43,788 nucleotides of DNA from Streptomyces sp. GKU 895 (lineage in GTDB: Bacteria > Actinomycetota > Actinomycetes > Streptomycetales > Streptomycetaceae), in the NCBI GenBank assembly GCA_002027195.1, contig MWJO01000072.1, positions 1-43,788 on the forward strand, in the 5' to 3' direction. Each line of letters begins with the position of its first letter. Within the stretch, counting starts at the first letter, position 1. Under the pieces are notes generated by a model that was given only the letters and a program-made list of their open reading frames with translations, had not been told where the DNA came from and made no database searches. This document shows, in pieces, positions 25,318 through 33,650 of the stretch. The translations under genes and the position numbers were made by a program.

Positions 25318-25903
25318 ACGCGCCGCCCGCCCCGCTGCCGCTGCCTGCGGGCGGGGTCGCCCTCGACCTCGCGCCGCACCGCAACAACGCGGGCTGTCAC
25401 AGCCGGTCGCTCATCGCCGCGGAAGGGCTCGATGGATTCGGCCGGGCGTTCGCGGCGCACGGGCTGCAGGCCGCCGCTGCCGCCCTCGGGTTCCCCGAGC
25501 AGTGGGGCGAGGGCGAGCCGGACAACGTGGCCTGCGAAGGGCAGAGCCTGGAACTGGCCGCTCCCCTCAAGGCGAGCGCGCTGCATGTCGCGGGTGTGGC
25601 CGCCGGCGGATCCACCGCCGGGGTCTTCCGGCTGTGCCACGGTGACGCCGGCGCTCGGCCGTCACACCTGTCCGTGTCCGGCTGGCCGATTTCCTGGCCC
25701 GGCTGCCGGCCGAGGACAGCGTTCTGTTCGCCGAGGCCGACTTCCTCTACGACATCGGGGGCCGGACTCAGCGCAGGGCCCAGCCCCGCATGTGGCTCGC
25801 CACCGTGGCGCTGCCCGGGCCGACGCTCTGTACCCGAGTGGAGCTGCCGGTCAATCCCGACCTCCACGTCTTCGGTGTCTGGCTGACGCCCGACGACACC
25901 TGA
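25314..25903 (+). pseudogene. Beta-sandwich (sugar-binding-like) protein, frameshifted as given
   Basis: GTG 25314 opens a protein that changes phase from 0 to 2 between about 25646 and 25680 (most simply one base missing in a CC run near 25660) and then runs to TGA 25903, giving about 196 residues. The pattern resembles the beta-sandwich modules attached to glycosidases: LDLAPHRNNAG, GEPDNVACEGQSLEL, LKASALHVAGVAAGGSTAG and a closing ELPVNPDLHVFGVWLT. No catalytic residues are evident. Such a free-standing module in a biosynthetic operon is unusual. It may be a structural or binding subunit. I do not recognise a specific function. Confidence 0.55.
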
Positions 25904-25991
25904 CACCCGCCGCTGTCACAGGGCCTCACTCCGCACATCCGTCGCCTCCCCTTTTCCCAAGGGCCTCTTTCACACATAGGGGGACTTCTTC

Positions 25992-26762
25992 ATGCCCACT
26001 ACAGGTACACCCCTGTCCATTCATGGACATGACAGGTACAGCCTCGCAGACCACCTCGGCATCACCGAGGAGGACGCCAGCTACCGATCGCTGCGGGCCG
26101 CCTACGACGACCTGCCCGCAGACCCCTACGCCCCCGGCTCGGGCCGCTACCGCCGCTACGCACGGGGCATGTTCCTGCCGTGGTCCAGAGAGTTCATCTG
26201 GATGCCGGCCACCGAGACCCAGCGCAGCAACGGCATGCACGGCTACTACCAGGGCGACCACAACCCCGAGTACCCGGGCATCGTGCGGGACCTTGCCGCC
26301 ATATCCGACGAGGTCTGCGGCAACCAACTGCTGCAGGACATGGTCCAGTTCGACTTCGAGCAGACCCGCTGGAGCGAGGACGACCGGGTCTGGCCGCTGT
26401 TCGTGGGCGTGCATCTGATCAAGCTGCACATCGAGGAACCCGGCCGGGAGGCGGTCTCCTCACCCAATGAGCTGCACCAGGACGGTGAGCCCTATGTCTT
26501 CTGCCACCTGGTCTACAAGCACAACGCCGAGGGCGGCTCCAACCTCATCGCCACACCGCCCTACCGCGGGAAGCAGCCGGACGACGTGCCTGCCGCCGAC
26601 CGGCTCGCGGAGTTCGAGCTGACCCGTCCGCTGGAGTCGTACGCCGTCGCCGACCACCTCGTCAGCCACTATGTCGGCCCCATCCGCAAGGGCTCCGCCC
26701 CCGAGCCGGGCGAGCGCGCCATCGTGCTCACCGACTGGGTTCCCATGCGCCACCGCATCTGA
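25992..26762 (+). CDS. Fe(II)/2-oxoglutarate-dependent dioxygenase (2OG-Fe_Oxy_2 type)
   Basis: This 256-residue protein carries the iron triad: His162 and Asp164 in ELHQDGEPYVFCHLVYKHN and His226 in LVSHYVGP. The 2OG-anchoring basic residue is probably Arg242 in GERAIVLTDWV. The HQDG...GGSNLI pattern is that of the amino acid dioxygenase group that includes isoleucine hydroxylase. It probably hydroxylates a free or carrier-bound amino acid of the second half of the molecule. ATG 25992 follows AGGGGGA about 12 nt upstream. It immediately precedes the amino acid:carrier-protein ligase. Confidence 0.85.
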   Translation: MPTTGTPLSIHGHDRYSLADHLGITEEDASYRSLRAAYDDLPADPYAPGSGRYRRYARGMFLPWSREFIWMPATETQRSNGMHGYYQGDHNPEYPGIVRDLAAISDEVCGNQLLQDMVQFDFEQTRWSEDDRVWPLFVGVHLIKLHIEEPGREAVSSPNELHQDGEPYVFCHLVYKHNAEGGSNLIATPPYRGKQPDDVPAADRLAEFELTRPLESYAVADHLVSHYVGPIRKGSAPEPGERAIVLTDWVPMRHRI

Positions 26763-26803
26763 CCGGCCCACCCGACATCCCGCGTCCAGGAAGGTGCCCA
26801 GCG

Positions 26804-27942
26804 TTGGTGCGCTACCACCACAAACGTGCCGTCACGGCAGCGTCCGCGGAAGAGCTGCGGAAGGCCCTGACCTTCTACTACGGTTCCGACACCGTTGAGG
26901 TCCGGCAGGAGTCCGAGGGCCTGTCGGTCGAGGTCGGCGCCCACCTGACCGAGAGCGAACTGGCAGACGTAGTACGCCACTTCCTGCGCGGCCACCGGGA
27001 CGTACCGGTCCAGGTGATTGCCGAGCACGGTCCCGTCGCGCGTACCGCGCGGCCGCTGCCGCCGGGCGACGACCGGATCCCGATCGCCGGCGGCACCTAT
27101 CTGCAGGGGCCGGAGTGGGGTGCCGCCCTGGAACGCACCCGCCAACTGGTGTACGAGCGGGTCGCCGCCGAGTTCGACGCGCCGCATCTGACCGGGTCGG
27201 CGCAGATCCCCCGCGAAGTCCTGCTGCGTGCCGGCTACTTCCGAAAGTTCCCCAACCTGGTCAACGTGGTGTCCCGGATCAGGCCGGACTACTGGGACGG
27301 GGTGACCGTCTCCCGACTGCGGCCCGGGCAGAACGAGACACTGGCCTCCTTCTACGAGCCGTCGGACCTCGTCCTCAATCCGGTGACCTGCTATCACGTC
27401 TATTCCAACGCCCTGGAGCTGCACCGCAGCCACCGCACGGGGCTGTTCGCCATCGAGGGGCCGATCTTCCGCCACGAGGCGCACAACCACACTGCGACCC
27501 GGCTCGCGGAGTTCCGGATGTTCGAGCTGGTGCGTCTCGGGCGGCGCGACGAGGTGAGCGCGGAGTTCGAAAGGCTGCTGGACTCCTTCTCGCGGTTCTT
27601 CGTCTCGCTCGGACTGCCGCACCGAGTGGTCAGCGCCTCCGACGCCTTCTTCGGCGACGACCCGTCACTGTCCCGGGACGCCCAACTGCTCAACGGCAGC
27701 AAGTTCGAGGTACGCGTGCCCTTGGCGGACGGCGAGCTGTCCGTGGCCAGCGTCAACGCGCACGGCGAGGTCTTCGCCGACGCTTTCGGACTGCGTGACG
27801 CGATGGGGGTCGAGGCCACCTGCTGCGCAGGCATCGGTCTCGACCGGCTGACGTACGCGCTGCTGGCCCACGACCTGCTGTCCGCGGAGGCGGCCACCCC
27901 GGCGCGCGCCCCTCGACCTCCGACACCCGAAGTGAGAAGTGA
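26804..27942 (+). pseudogene. Class II aaRS-like amino acid:carrier-protein ligase, late frameshift as given
   Basis: The protein of about 370 residues is a truncated seryl-tRNA-synthetase-type catalytic core without a tRNA-binding arm. It has motif 2 EGPIFRHEAHNHTATRLAEF followed by RMFELV, motif 3 GIGLDRLTYALL, and metal-binding positions suggested by NPVTCYHVYSN, FRHE and VEATCCAGIG. Members charge small amino acids onto phosphopantetheine carriers. Start: TTG 26804 or GTG 26807, both after AGGAAGG. Phase 2 stays open over the next gene, but coding character ends near 27900; one missing base in GCGCGCGCCCC would bring in TGA 27942, five bases before the next ATG. That break is probably a sequencing error. 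The partner carrier follows immediately. Confidence 0.75.
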
Positions 27943-27947
27943 AGGCA

Positions 27948-28199
27948 ATGGAAGACATCACCGCGGTCGTCAGCGACCTTCTCGAACAGCTGGCGGTGGC
28001 CCGCGACGTTCCCGTCGACGCGCCGCCCGACCGGATCGTCGTCAGCTCGCTCGACCAGATGCGCTTCCTGGTCGGCCTGGAGGAGCGTCTCGACGCGATG
28101 CTGGACGTCGGCGACACCCTGCCCTTCGACCTGACCAGCCGCGAGGCTTTGGTGAAAAGCGTGCTGACTCTCCTTGAGGAATCCGGATACAACGGGTGA
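27948..28199 (+). CDS. Aminoacyl carrier protein
   Basis: This 83-residue carrier protein has its pantetheine site in RIVVSSLDQMRFLVGLEERL, most likely Ser34, with Ser33 at the usual Asp position. It is acidic and helical throughout. GAAGG lies before ATG 27948. It follows the amino acid:carrier-protein ligase by a few bases, the arrangement seen for such ligases and their cognate carriers, so it should hold an amino acid. It would then be the donor or acceptor for the BtrH-like enzymes and the ATP-grasp ligase. Confidence 0.8.
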   Translation: MEDITAVVSDLLEQLAVARDVPVDAPPDRIVVSSLDQMRFLVGLEERLDAMLDVGDTLPFDLTSREALVKSVLTLLEESGYNG

Positions 28200-28233
28200 C
28201 CGACGTCAGTCGTTCGCACCACGAGGAGAGTTG

Positions 28234-29634
28234 ATGGCCGCCCTGCGATTGCGCCTTGACCTGCAGACCACCCGTGAGGTGGTCCGGGTGTCCCTGCCTC
28301 TGATGCTGGGAATGGGAGGCAGTCTGGTCATGATGCTCGTCGACCGGATCTGCCTCGCCCAGTACTCGGAGGACACGCTCAAGGCATCCGGACCGGCTGT
28401 CTTCACCGCGGGCACCCTGATCATGGTGGCCACCGGCACGGTCGGCATCACCCGGTCGTATGTGGCACAGGCGCATGGCCGCAAGGACCGGGACGCCACC
28501 CTGGACGAGGGTGTGAACGGGTTCCTGCTGGCGCTGCTGATAGCCGTCGTGCTCCTCGCCTCCACCCCGCTGGTGGCCCGAGTGCCCGAACTGAGCGGGC
28601 AGCCGGCTCACATCAGAGCCCTGGAGACGCAGTTTCTCGAGCTGTCCACCAGCTACGGCGCCGTGATGGCCCTGAACATGGCCATGGCCTCGTACTTCAA
28701 CGGCACGGCCCGCACCAGGGTTCCCATGACGGTGAGCCTCATCGGTCAAGGTGTCGGTGTCCTCGTGATACCCGGCCTCGTGTTCGGGCTGTACGGACTG
28801 CCCGAACTGGGGATGCGCGGCTCGGCGCTGGGCACGCTCACCGCGGTCGGCGTCATGTTCTGCGGCTATGCGATCTGTCTGCCCAAGGGGTACTTCGTCC
28901 GCGTCGTACACCAACTCCGCACGGGGGCGGGCGTGATCGCCGAGAGACTGTGGCTGCGGCTGCGCCGGGGCGCCCCCTCGGGCGGTGCCGCCGGCCTCGA
29001 CGAGCTCGGCAACACCTCCTTCGTGTGGCTCGCCGGGGTGCTCGGCCCGGTGGCCCTGGCCGCCAACAACGTCGCCGTCTCGCTGAACTACGTCGCCGTC
29101 ATCCCGCCTATCGGGCTGGCCCTGGGATGCAACGTGTTGTGCGGCAACGCGCTGGGCGCCGGACGCCACGACCGCGTGCCCCACCTCGTGCGCGTCACGC
29201 TCGGGATCGCCGGGCTGTACGTCGGTCTGATCGTCCTGCTGCAACTCGCCACGCCGAAGCTGCTCCTGATCCCCTTCGGTCTCAACCACGTCGACGCGAC
29301 CGCCGTGGACACCGCGGTGGACACCACTCGCATGCTCTGGACCTATGCGGTGGCCTTCATGTTCTCCATCGTCGCCACCTCGGTCCTCGACTGCTTCGGG
29401 CTCGCCCGGTTCGGATTCCTGGCCCGTGTCGTGGTCATGTGGGGACTCAGTGTTCCCGCCATCTGCCTGATCACGCTGACCCACCGCGGCGACGCCGATC
29501 TGCTCCCGCTCGTCTGGGCCGTGTACTCGGCCTTCGAGGCAGTCATCGCCGGAGTGTGCTTCTGGCGTATCCGCCGGGCCGTCGCGGGCCGGGAGAACGT
29601 CCTCGTCACACCGGCGGTGGCGGAAGGGGTCTGA
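28234..29634 (+). CDS. MATE family efflux transporter
   Basis: This 466-residue polytopic membrane protein starts at ATG 28234, with GAGGAGAG upstream. About twelve hydrophobic segments form two similar halves, for example LPLMLGMGGSLVMMLVDRIC in the first, PLVARVPELSG between helices, and YVAVIPPIGLALGCNVLCGN in the second. The pattern is that of MATE drug/Na+ or H+ antiporters in the cytoplasmic membrane. Located in the middle of the operon, it is the obvious exporter and self-resistance candidate for the product. Confidence 0.9.
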   Translation: MAALRLRLDLQTTREVVRVSLPLMLGMGGSLVMMLVDRICLAQYSEDTLKASGPAVFTAGTLIMVATGTVGITRSYVAQAHGRKDRDATLDEGVNGFLLALLIAVVLLASTPLVARVPELSGQPAHIRALETQFLELSTSYGAVMALNMAMASYFNGTARTRVPMTVSLIGQGVGVLVIPGLVFGLYGLPELGMRGSALGTLTAVGVMFCGYAICLPKGYFVRVVHQLRTGAGVIAERLWLRLRRGAPSGGAAGLDELGNTSFVWLAGVLGPVALAANNVAVSLNYVAVIPPIGLALGCNVLCGNALGAGRHDRVPHLVRVTLGIAGLYVGLIVLLQLATPKLLLIPFGLNHVDATAVDTAVDTTRMLWTYAVAFMFSIVATSVLDCFGLARFGFLARVVVMWGLSVPAICLITLTHRGDADLLPLVWAVYSAFEAVIAGVCFWRIRRAVAGRENVLVTPAVAEGV

Positions 29635-29685
29635 ATCCCGTCCGCGCCGCCGCCGTCCCTGTTGTTCAGGAGAGATGAGACACCT

Positions 29686-30900
29686 GTGAATGTGCTGGTC
29701 CTCGGGCACGAGGAAGACTGCCGTGACTACATCGACTACGCGGCCGAGCGCGGGTTCAGCGTCCGCTTCCTCACCCCGCCCCGACTGGCCGGAGTCCCTC
29801 GGGCCGAATGGCAGCGGGTGGTCGCCGACAGCTCCCGGGAGGCCCTCGACCTGTCCGGCGTCGACGAGGTCGTCTCCTTCCACGACGGCTATCAGGTCCA
29901 ACTGGAACTCCTGCGGGCGGAACTCGGACTGCCCACCAGGGACATCGACACCCTGCTGAGCCTGACGGACAAGACCCGGTTCAAGGCGCACCCCGCGATC
30001 CGCGGCCACATCACCCGCCACATCGAGCTGCCGCCCTCGCTGCGGGCGGCCGAGGCCCTGGAGCGGGTGACGCAGGCCGCCCTGCGCTTCCCGCTGGTGC
30101 TGAAGCCCTCCAACGGCTTTTACAGCGCCGGCGTCGTGAAGATCGACGGCCCCGAGCAGTTCGCCAAGGCCTTCGCCCAGACCAAGCGCGTCTGCACGGT
30201 GCTGAAGGAGAGCACCGGGGACAGCGTGCTCCTGGCCGAGGAGTACCTCGACGGCAAGGAGTACGCCGTGGACGGCATGATCAGCGGAGGCCGGGTGCTC
30301 CCTCTGCAGTTGCATCGCAAACTGCCCGACCTGGTGGGACCGCTGTTCCATGAGATCGCTTACCTCACCGAGCCGTTCGACGAGGAGAAGGGCCGCCCGT
30401 TCCGGGAGCTGCTGGAGACGGTCGTACCGGCTCTGGGGCTGGACGAGTCGCCGTTCCACGCGGAATTCCGGTTCGACGGCGACGGCCGGCTGCGCCTGCT
30501 GGAGATAGCGCCCCGCCTGTGCGGCGGCGGCACGACCACCTATCAGCAGCTGCGCATCTGCACGGGCATGGACGCCTACGACCTGCTCCACCGGCTCGGC
30601 CGCGAACCTCTCGAACCCCGCGCCACGCACCACAGGGTGGCACTCGAGTTCGATGCACCGATCGGTCGCAGCGGATTCCTGCGCAACACCGCGCGGGCGG
30701 TGAAGGTGTGCGAGAAGAACGACGTCACGACGGTCCTGCTGCATCGCCAGGACGGCCAGTTCGTCCTGGCCCCGCCGTTGAACTTCGAGACGGTGTTGAC
30801 CGCCTACTTCTCCCGGGAGACCCGGGCGGAGGCCGAGGCGCTGCTGGACGTCCTGCTCACGGAATGCGTCATCGAGACGGAAGTGGAGAAGCAGTCATGA
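29686..30900 (+). CDS. ATP-grasp family ligase
   Basis: This 404-residue protein from GTG 29686, after AGGAGAG, has an N-terminal Rossmann-like preATP domain (NVLVLGHEEDCRDYIDYA). The ATP-grasp core follows: FPLVLKPSNGFYSAGVVKI (lysine and glycine-rich loop), LLAEEYLDGKEYAVDGM, and the Mg-binding EFRFDGDGRLRLLEIAPRL ending in CGGG. Such carboxylate-amine ligases make amide or peptide bonds through acyl phosphates. It probably ligates an amino acid to the hydrazide/amine part, or to a carrier protein as BtrJ does in butirosin biosynthesis. It overlaps the PLP gene by ATGA. Confidence 0.85.
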   Translation: MNVLVLGHEEDCRDYIDYAAERGFSVRFLTPPRLAGVPRAEWQRVVADSSREALDLSGVDEVVSFHDGYQVQLELLRAELGLPTRDIDTLLSLTDKTRFKAHPAIRGHITRHIELPPSLRAAEALERVTQAALRFPLVLKPSNGFYSAGVVKIDGPEQFAKAFAQTKRVCTVLKESTGDSVLLAEEYLDGKEYAVDGMISGGRVLPLQLHRKLPDLVGPLFHEIAYLTEPFDEEKGRPFRELLETVVPALGLDESPFHAEFRFDGDGRLRLLEIAPRLCGGGTTTYQQLRICTGMDAYDLLHRLGREPLEPRATHHRVALEFDAPIGRSGFLRNTARAVKVCEKNDVTTVLLHRQDGQFVLAPPLNFETVLTAYFSRETRAEAEALLDVLLTECVIETEVEKQS

Positions 30901-32150
30901 GGCCGGAAATCGAGCGGGCCCGCAACGTCATACCGATCGGCGCCAGTTCGCCCCTGCGGGCCTGCCGCAATGTCGAGTCCGACCCCCTGGTGGTGGCCGA
31001 GTCCCACGGTCAGTACCTGCACGATGTCGACGGCAAGCGGTACGTCGACTTCATGTACGGCTTCGGTCCGCTGATCCTCGGTCACGCGCCGGAGGCCGTC
31101 AGCCGGGCCATCGCCAGGCAGGCGGAACGGGGGACCCTGTTCGGCACGTACTGTGCCCAGGAGACCGAGCTGGCCGAGCGGATCGTCGCCACTGCCGGAC
31201 ACCTGGACCAGCTGCGCTTCGTGTGCAGCGGCACCGAGGCCATGATGTCCGTACTGCGGCTGTCCCGGGCCTACACCGGCCGCACCCGGATCGTGCGTTT
31301 CACCGGCGGCTATCACGGCCACTTCGACCTGGTCCAGAACAAGGACGAGGCCCGGATGCGCGCGGCGGGGCTCGACCCGGACGCCATGCGCTCGAACCTG
31401 TTGGCGGACTACAACGACCCCGAGAGCGTCGAGCGGCTTTTCGCCCGTCACCCCGGCGAGATCGCCGCGGTGGTCGTCGAGCCCGTCGCCTGCAACATGT
31501 CCCTGGTCCTGCCGCAGCCGGGCTTCCTCGAGGAACTGCGGCGCATCTGCACCCGCGAGGGCGCCCTGCTCGTCTTCGACGAGGTCATCACGGGCTTCCG
31601 GCTCACCTTTGGTCCGGTCAGCAACTCCCTCGGCGTGGAACCGGACCTGACGGCTTTCGGCAAGATCATCGGCGGCGGCACTCCGGTGGGGGCCTTCGGC
31701 GGACGCCGGGACGTGATGCGGCTTCTCGACGAGGAACGGGTGCTGCAGGGCGGCACGCTCGCCGGCAACCCGCTGACGATGGCAGCGGGCCTGGCCACCC
31801 TCGACGTGCTCGGGCAGCCCGGTTTCTACGAGGAGCTCGAACGCAAGGGCGCGCTGTTGCAGAGCGAGATCGAGCGCCACCGTGAGGCCCGGGGCCTGGA
31901 CTTCGTGCTCGCACGGACCGGCAGCATCTTCGCCTTCATCTTCCTGCCGCGGACGACGTCCGTCGTGGGCAAGCACGACGTCGCCAAGCAGGACGGCACG
32001 GCCTACACCCGCCTCTACGCGGGCATGCGTGCCGCCGGGTACCACCTGGCTCCGGACGTCGAGGAGCCGATGTACCTGTCGGCCGCGACCACGGACGAGA
32101 CGATCCGGGACTTCGCCGCCCGCGCTTGTGCCGTCCTGGCCGAGGCCTGA
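30897..32150 (+). CDS. Glutamate-1-semialdehyde aminomutase-like PLP enzyme (class III)
   Basis: This 417-residue class III aminotransferase-fold protein belongs to the GSA-aminomutase branch. Diagnostic parts are VCSGTEAMMSVLRLSRAYTG (cofactor phosphate), FTGGYHGHFD, LLVFDEVITGFRL (PLP-binding Asp) and LTAFGKIIGGGTPVGAFGGR with the Schiff-base Lys. HemL for tetrapyrroles is normally elsewhere on the chromosome, and this copy sits inside the operon. It more likely moves an amino group within, or transaminates, an amino acid or carrier-bound building block. It overlaps the ATP-grasp stop by 4 nt. Confidence 0.85.
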   Translation: MRPEIERARNVIPIGASSPLRACRNVESDPLVVAESHGQYLHDVDGKRYVDFMYGFGPLILGHAPEAVSRAIARQAERGTLFGTYCAQETELAERIVATAGHLDQLRFVCSGTEAMMSVLRLSRAYTGRTRIVRFTGGYHGHFDLVQNKDEARMRAAGLDPDAMRSNLLADYNDPESVERLFARHPGEIAAVVVEPVACNMSLVLPQPGFLEELRRICTREGALLVFDEVITGFRLTFGPVSNSLGVEPDLTAFGKIIGGGTPVGAFGGRRDVMRLLDEERVLQGGTLAGNPLTMAAGLATLDVLGQPGFYEELERKGALLQSEIERHREARGLDFVLARTGSIFAFIFLPRTTSVVGKHDVAKQDGTAYTRLYAGMRAAGYHLAPDVEEPMYLSAATTDETIRDFAARACAVLAEA

Positions 32151-32155
32151 ACGCC

Positions 32156-32881
32156 GTGACCGGGCAGGGAAACCCGGCCGACTTCGCCGCCGTGCTGCCT
32201 CTGCGGGCCGGCGGCTCGGCTCCCCCGTTGTTCTGCGTCCACCCCGGGTTCGCGCTGTGCTGGGCCTATGCCCGGCTCATGCGCGGGCTCGGGTCGGCCC
32301 AGCCGGTCTACGGAATCCAGGCGCGCGGGATAGGGGGTGACGAACCGCTGCCGGAGACCTTCGACGAGTTGGTGGACGACTACGTCCGGCTGGTGCGGTC
32401 CGTCCGGCCGCACGGACCGTACCAGCTGCTGGGCTGGTCCTTCGGCGGACTGGCCGCCCACGCCATGGCCACCCGCTTGCAGGCGGACGGGGAGGACGTG
32501 GGGCTGCTGGCCATGATGGACACGATCCTGATCACGGACCCGTCCGAACTGACCACGCCTGCCCATGCGCAGCAGATCGACGCGGAGTTCGCGGCCGTAC
32601 GCGACATCGTCCCGAACCCCGACCAGTTGCTGCGCGTCGTCACCAACCTGGACCGGTTGCGCGGCACGTTCAAACCGAGCTGCTTCGAAGGGGATCTGGT
32701 GATGTTCACCGCCGGCCGGGAGAAACCCCGGACCCCTCCGGTGCCGGTGGCCTGGGAGCCGCATGTCAGCGGCAGGGTCGTGGAGCACCGCATCGACTGC
32801 AGCCATCTGACCATGATGACCTCGCGCCCCGCGCGGGCCATCGCGGATGTGCTGGCCGCGGCCATGCGTGACCGTGTCTAG
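32156..32881 (+). CDS. Thioesterase (NRPS/PKS TE-type alpha/beta hydrolase)
   Basis: This 241-residue protein from GTG 32156 (five bases after the previous stop) has the fold of EntF/Srf-type thioesterases. The nucleophilic Ser is in LLGWSFGGLAAHAMATRL, the Asp probably in MMDTILI, and the His in IDCSHLTMM. The N-terminal PPLFCVHPGFALCWAYARL is the typical oxyanion strand. It could release a carrier-bound product by hydrolysis or aminolysis, or clear mischarged carriers. It is the only thioesterase seen in the cluster. Confidence 0.85.
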   Translation: MTGQGNPADFAAVLPLRAGGSAPPLFCVHPGFALCWAYARLMRGLGSAQPVYGIQARGIGGDEPLPETFDELVDDYVRLVRSVRPHGPYQLLGWSFGGLAAHAMATRLQADGEDVGLLAMMDTILITDPSELTTPAHAQQIDAEFAAVRDIVPNPDQLLRVVTNLDRLRGTFKPSCFEGDLVMFTAGREKPRTPPVPVAWEPHVSGRVVEHRIDCSHLTMMTSRPARAIADVLAAAMRDRV

Positions 32882-33650
32882 CCCCGCCCTCCGCCCGCCC
32901 GGGCGGCCGGTGGTCATGATCGGCCGCAGCCAGGACGTCGTGCTGGCGGGGGCGGGTGCCACCCTCACCGCGCGCGAGCGCGACCGTGCCGCCAGGCTGC
33001 CCGCCGGCGCACGGCGGACCGACTACCTCGCCGCCCACATCCTCGTGCGGCTGTGTGCGGCGCGGCTGACCGGCATCCCGGTGCGTGATCTGGAGATCCG
33101 GCAGACGTGCGACGAGTGCGGGGCACGCGATCACGGCAGACCCTTCGTGCCGGGATGGCCGGATCTGGGGGTGAGCCTGTCCCACACCCGGGGCGCGGTC
33201 GCCGCGGTCGCCGGGTGGGGGGTGGTCGGTGTCGACGTGGAGAACGCCGCCGAGGCCACGGCGTTTGACCGGCGGGTCGCCCACCGTGTGCTGACCGCTG
33301 CCGAACTCAGGGCGGTGGAGGGCTCGCGGGATCCCGGCCGTGCCTTTCTGAGCCTGTGGGTGCGCAAGGAGGCGCTGATCAAGACCGGCGGGGCCACGGT
33401 GGGGACGCTGCGGCACACCGATGTGTCGGCGCCCGCAGAGACCGGCGGGCGCGGATGGTCGGTCCACGCGTACGCGGGCCGCTACCTCGCGGACTGGGCG
33501 AGCGAGGACGGCTCTCTGATGGCGGCCGCCGTGACCGACCGCCCCCCGGACCTGGTCGCAGTACCCCGCCCCGGCCGGACCGGCGGCGACCCCGCGGCGC
33601 GGGCCTGCGCCGGCCCTCCGAACCCCGAACGGACGACAAACCATGTCTGA
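32868..33650 (+). CDS. 4'-phosphopantetheinyl transferase 2 (Sfp type)
   Basis: This is a protein of about 260 residues with GVSLSHTRGAVAAVAGWG, VVGVDVENAAEA and LSLWVRKEALIKTGGATVG, the three Sfp-type motifs that bind CoA and Mg. The start is uncertain: GTG 32868 overlaps the thioesterase end, while ATG 32916 would also leave a full domain. An unusual CDECGARDHGRP segment near residue 90 could be a small metal or disulfide site. Two PPTases in one cluster with three carrier proteins suggests division of labour or redundancy; this is the unbroken one. It overlaps the next start. Confidence 0.85.
   Translation: MTVSSPALRPPGRPVVMIGRSQDVVLAGAGATLTARERDRAARLPAGARRTDYLAAHILVRLCAARLTGIPVRDLEIRQTCDECGARDHGRPFVPGWPDLGVSLSHTRGAVAAVAGWGVVGVDVENAAEATAFDRRVAHRVLTAAELRAVEGSRDPGRAFLSLWVRKEALIKTGGATVGTLRHTDVSAPAETGGRGWSVHAYAGRYLADWASEDGSLMAAAVTDRPPDLVAVPRPGRTGGDPAARACAGPPNPERTTNHV

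Noticed and set aside
26804..28177. Carrier-protein ligase extending over the carrier gene to 28177
   Set aside because: After about 27900 the frame becomes an Arg/Pro/Gly-rich shadow of the carrier gene. A one-base correction gives a stop five bases before that gene.
28042..30744. 900-codon open frame on the minus strand
   Set aside because: It is antisense to the MATE and ATP-grasp genes, which have clear families. Long antisense frames are a by-product of high GC.
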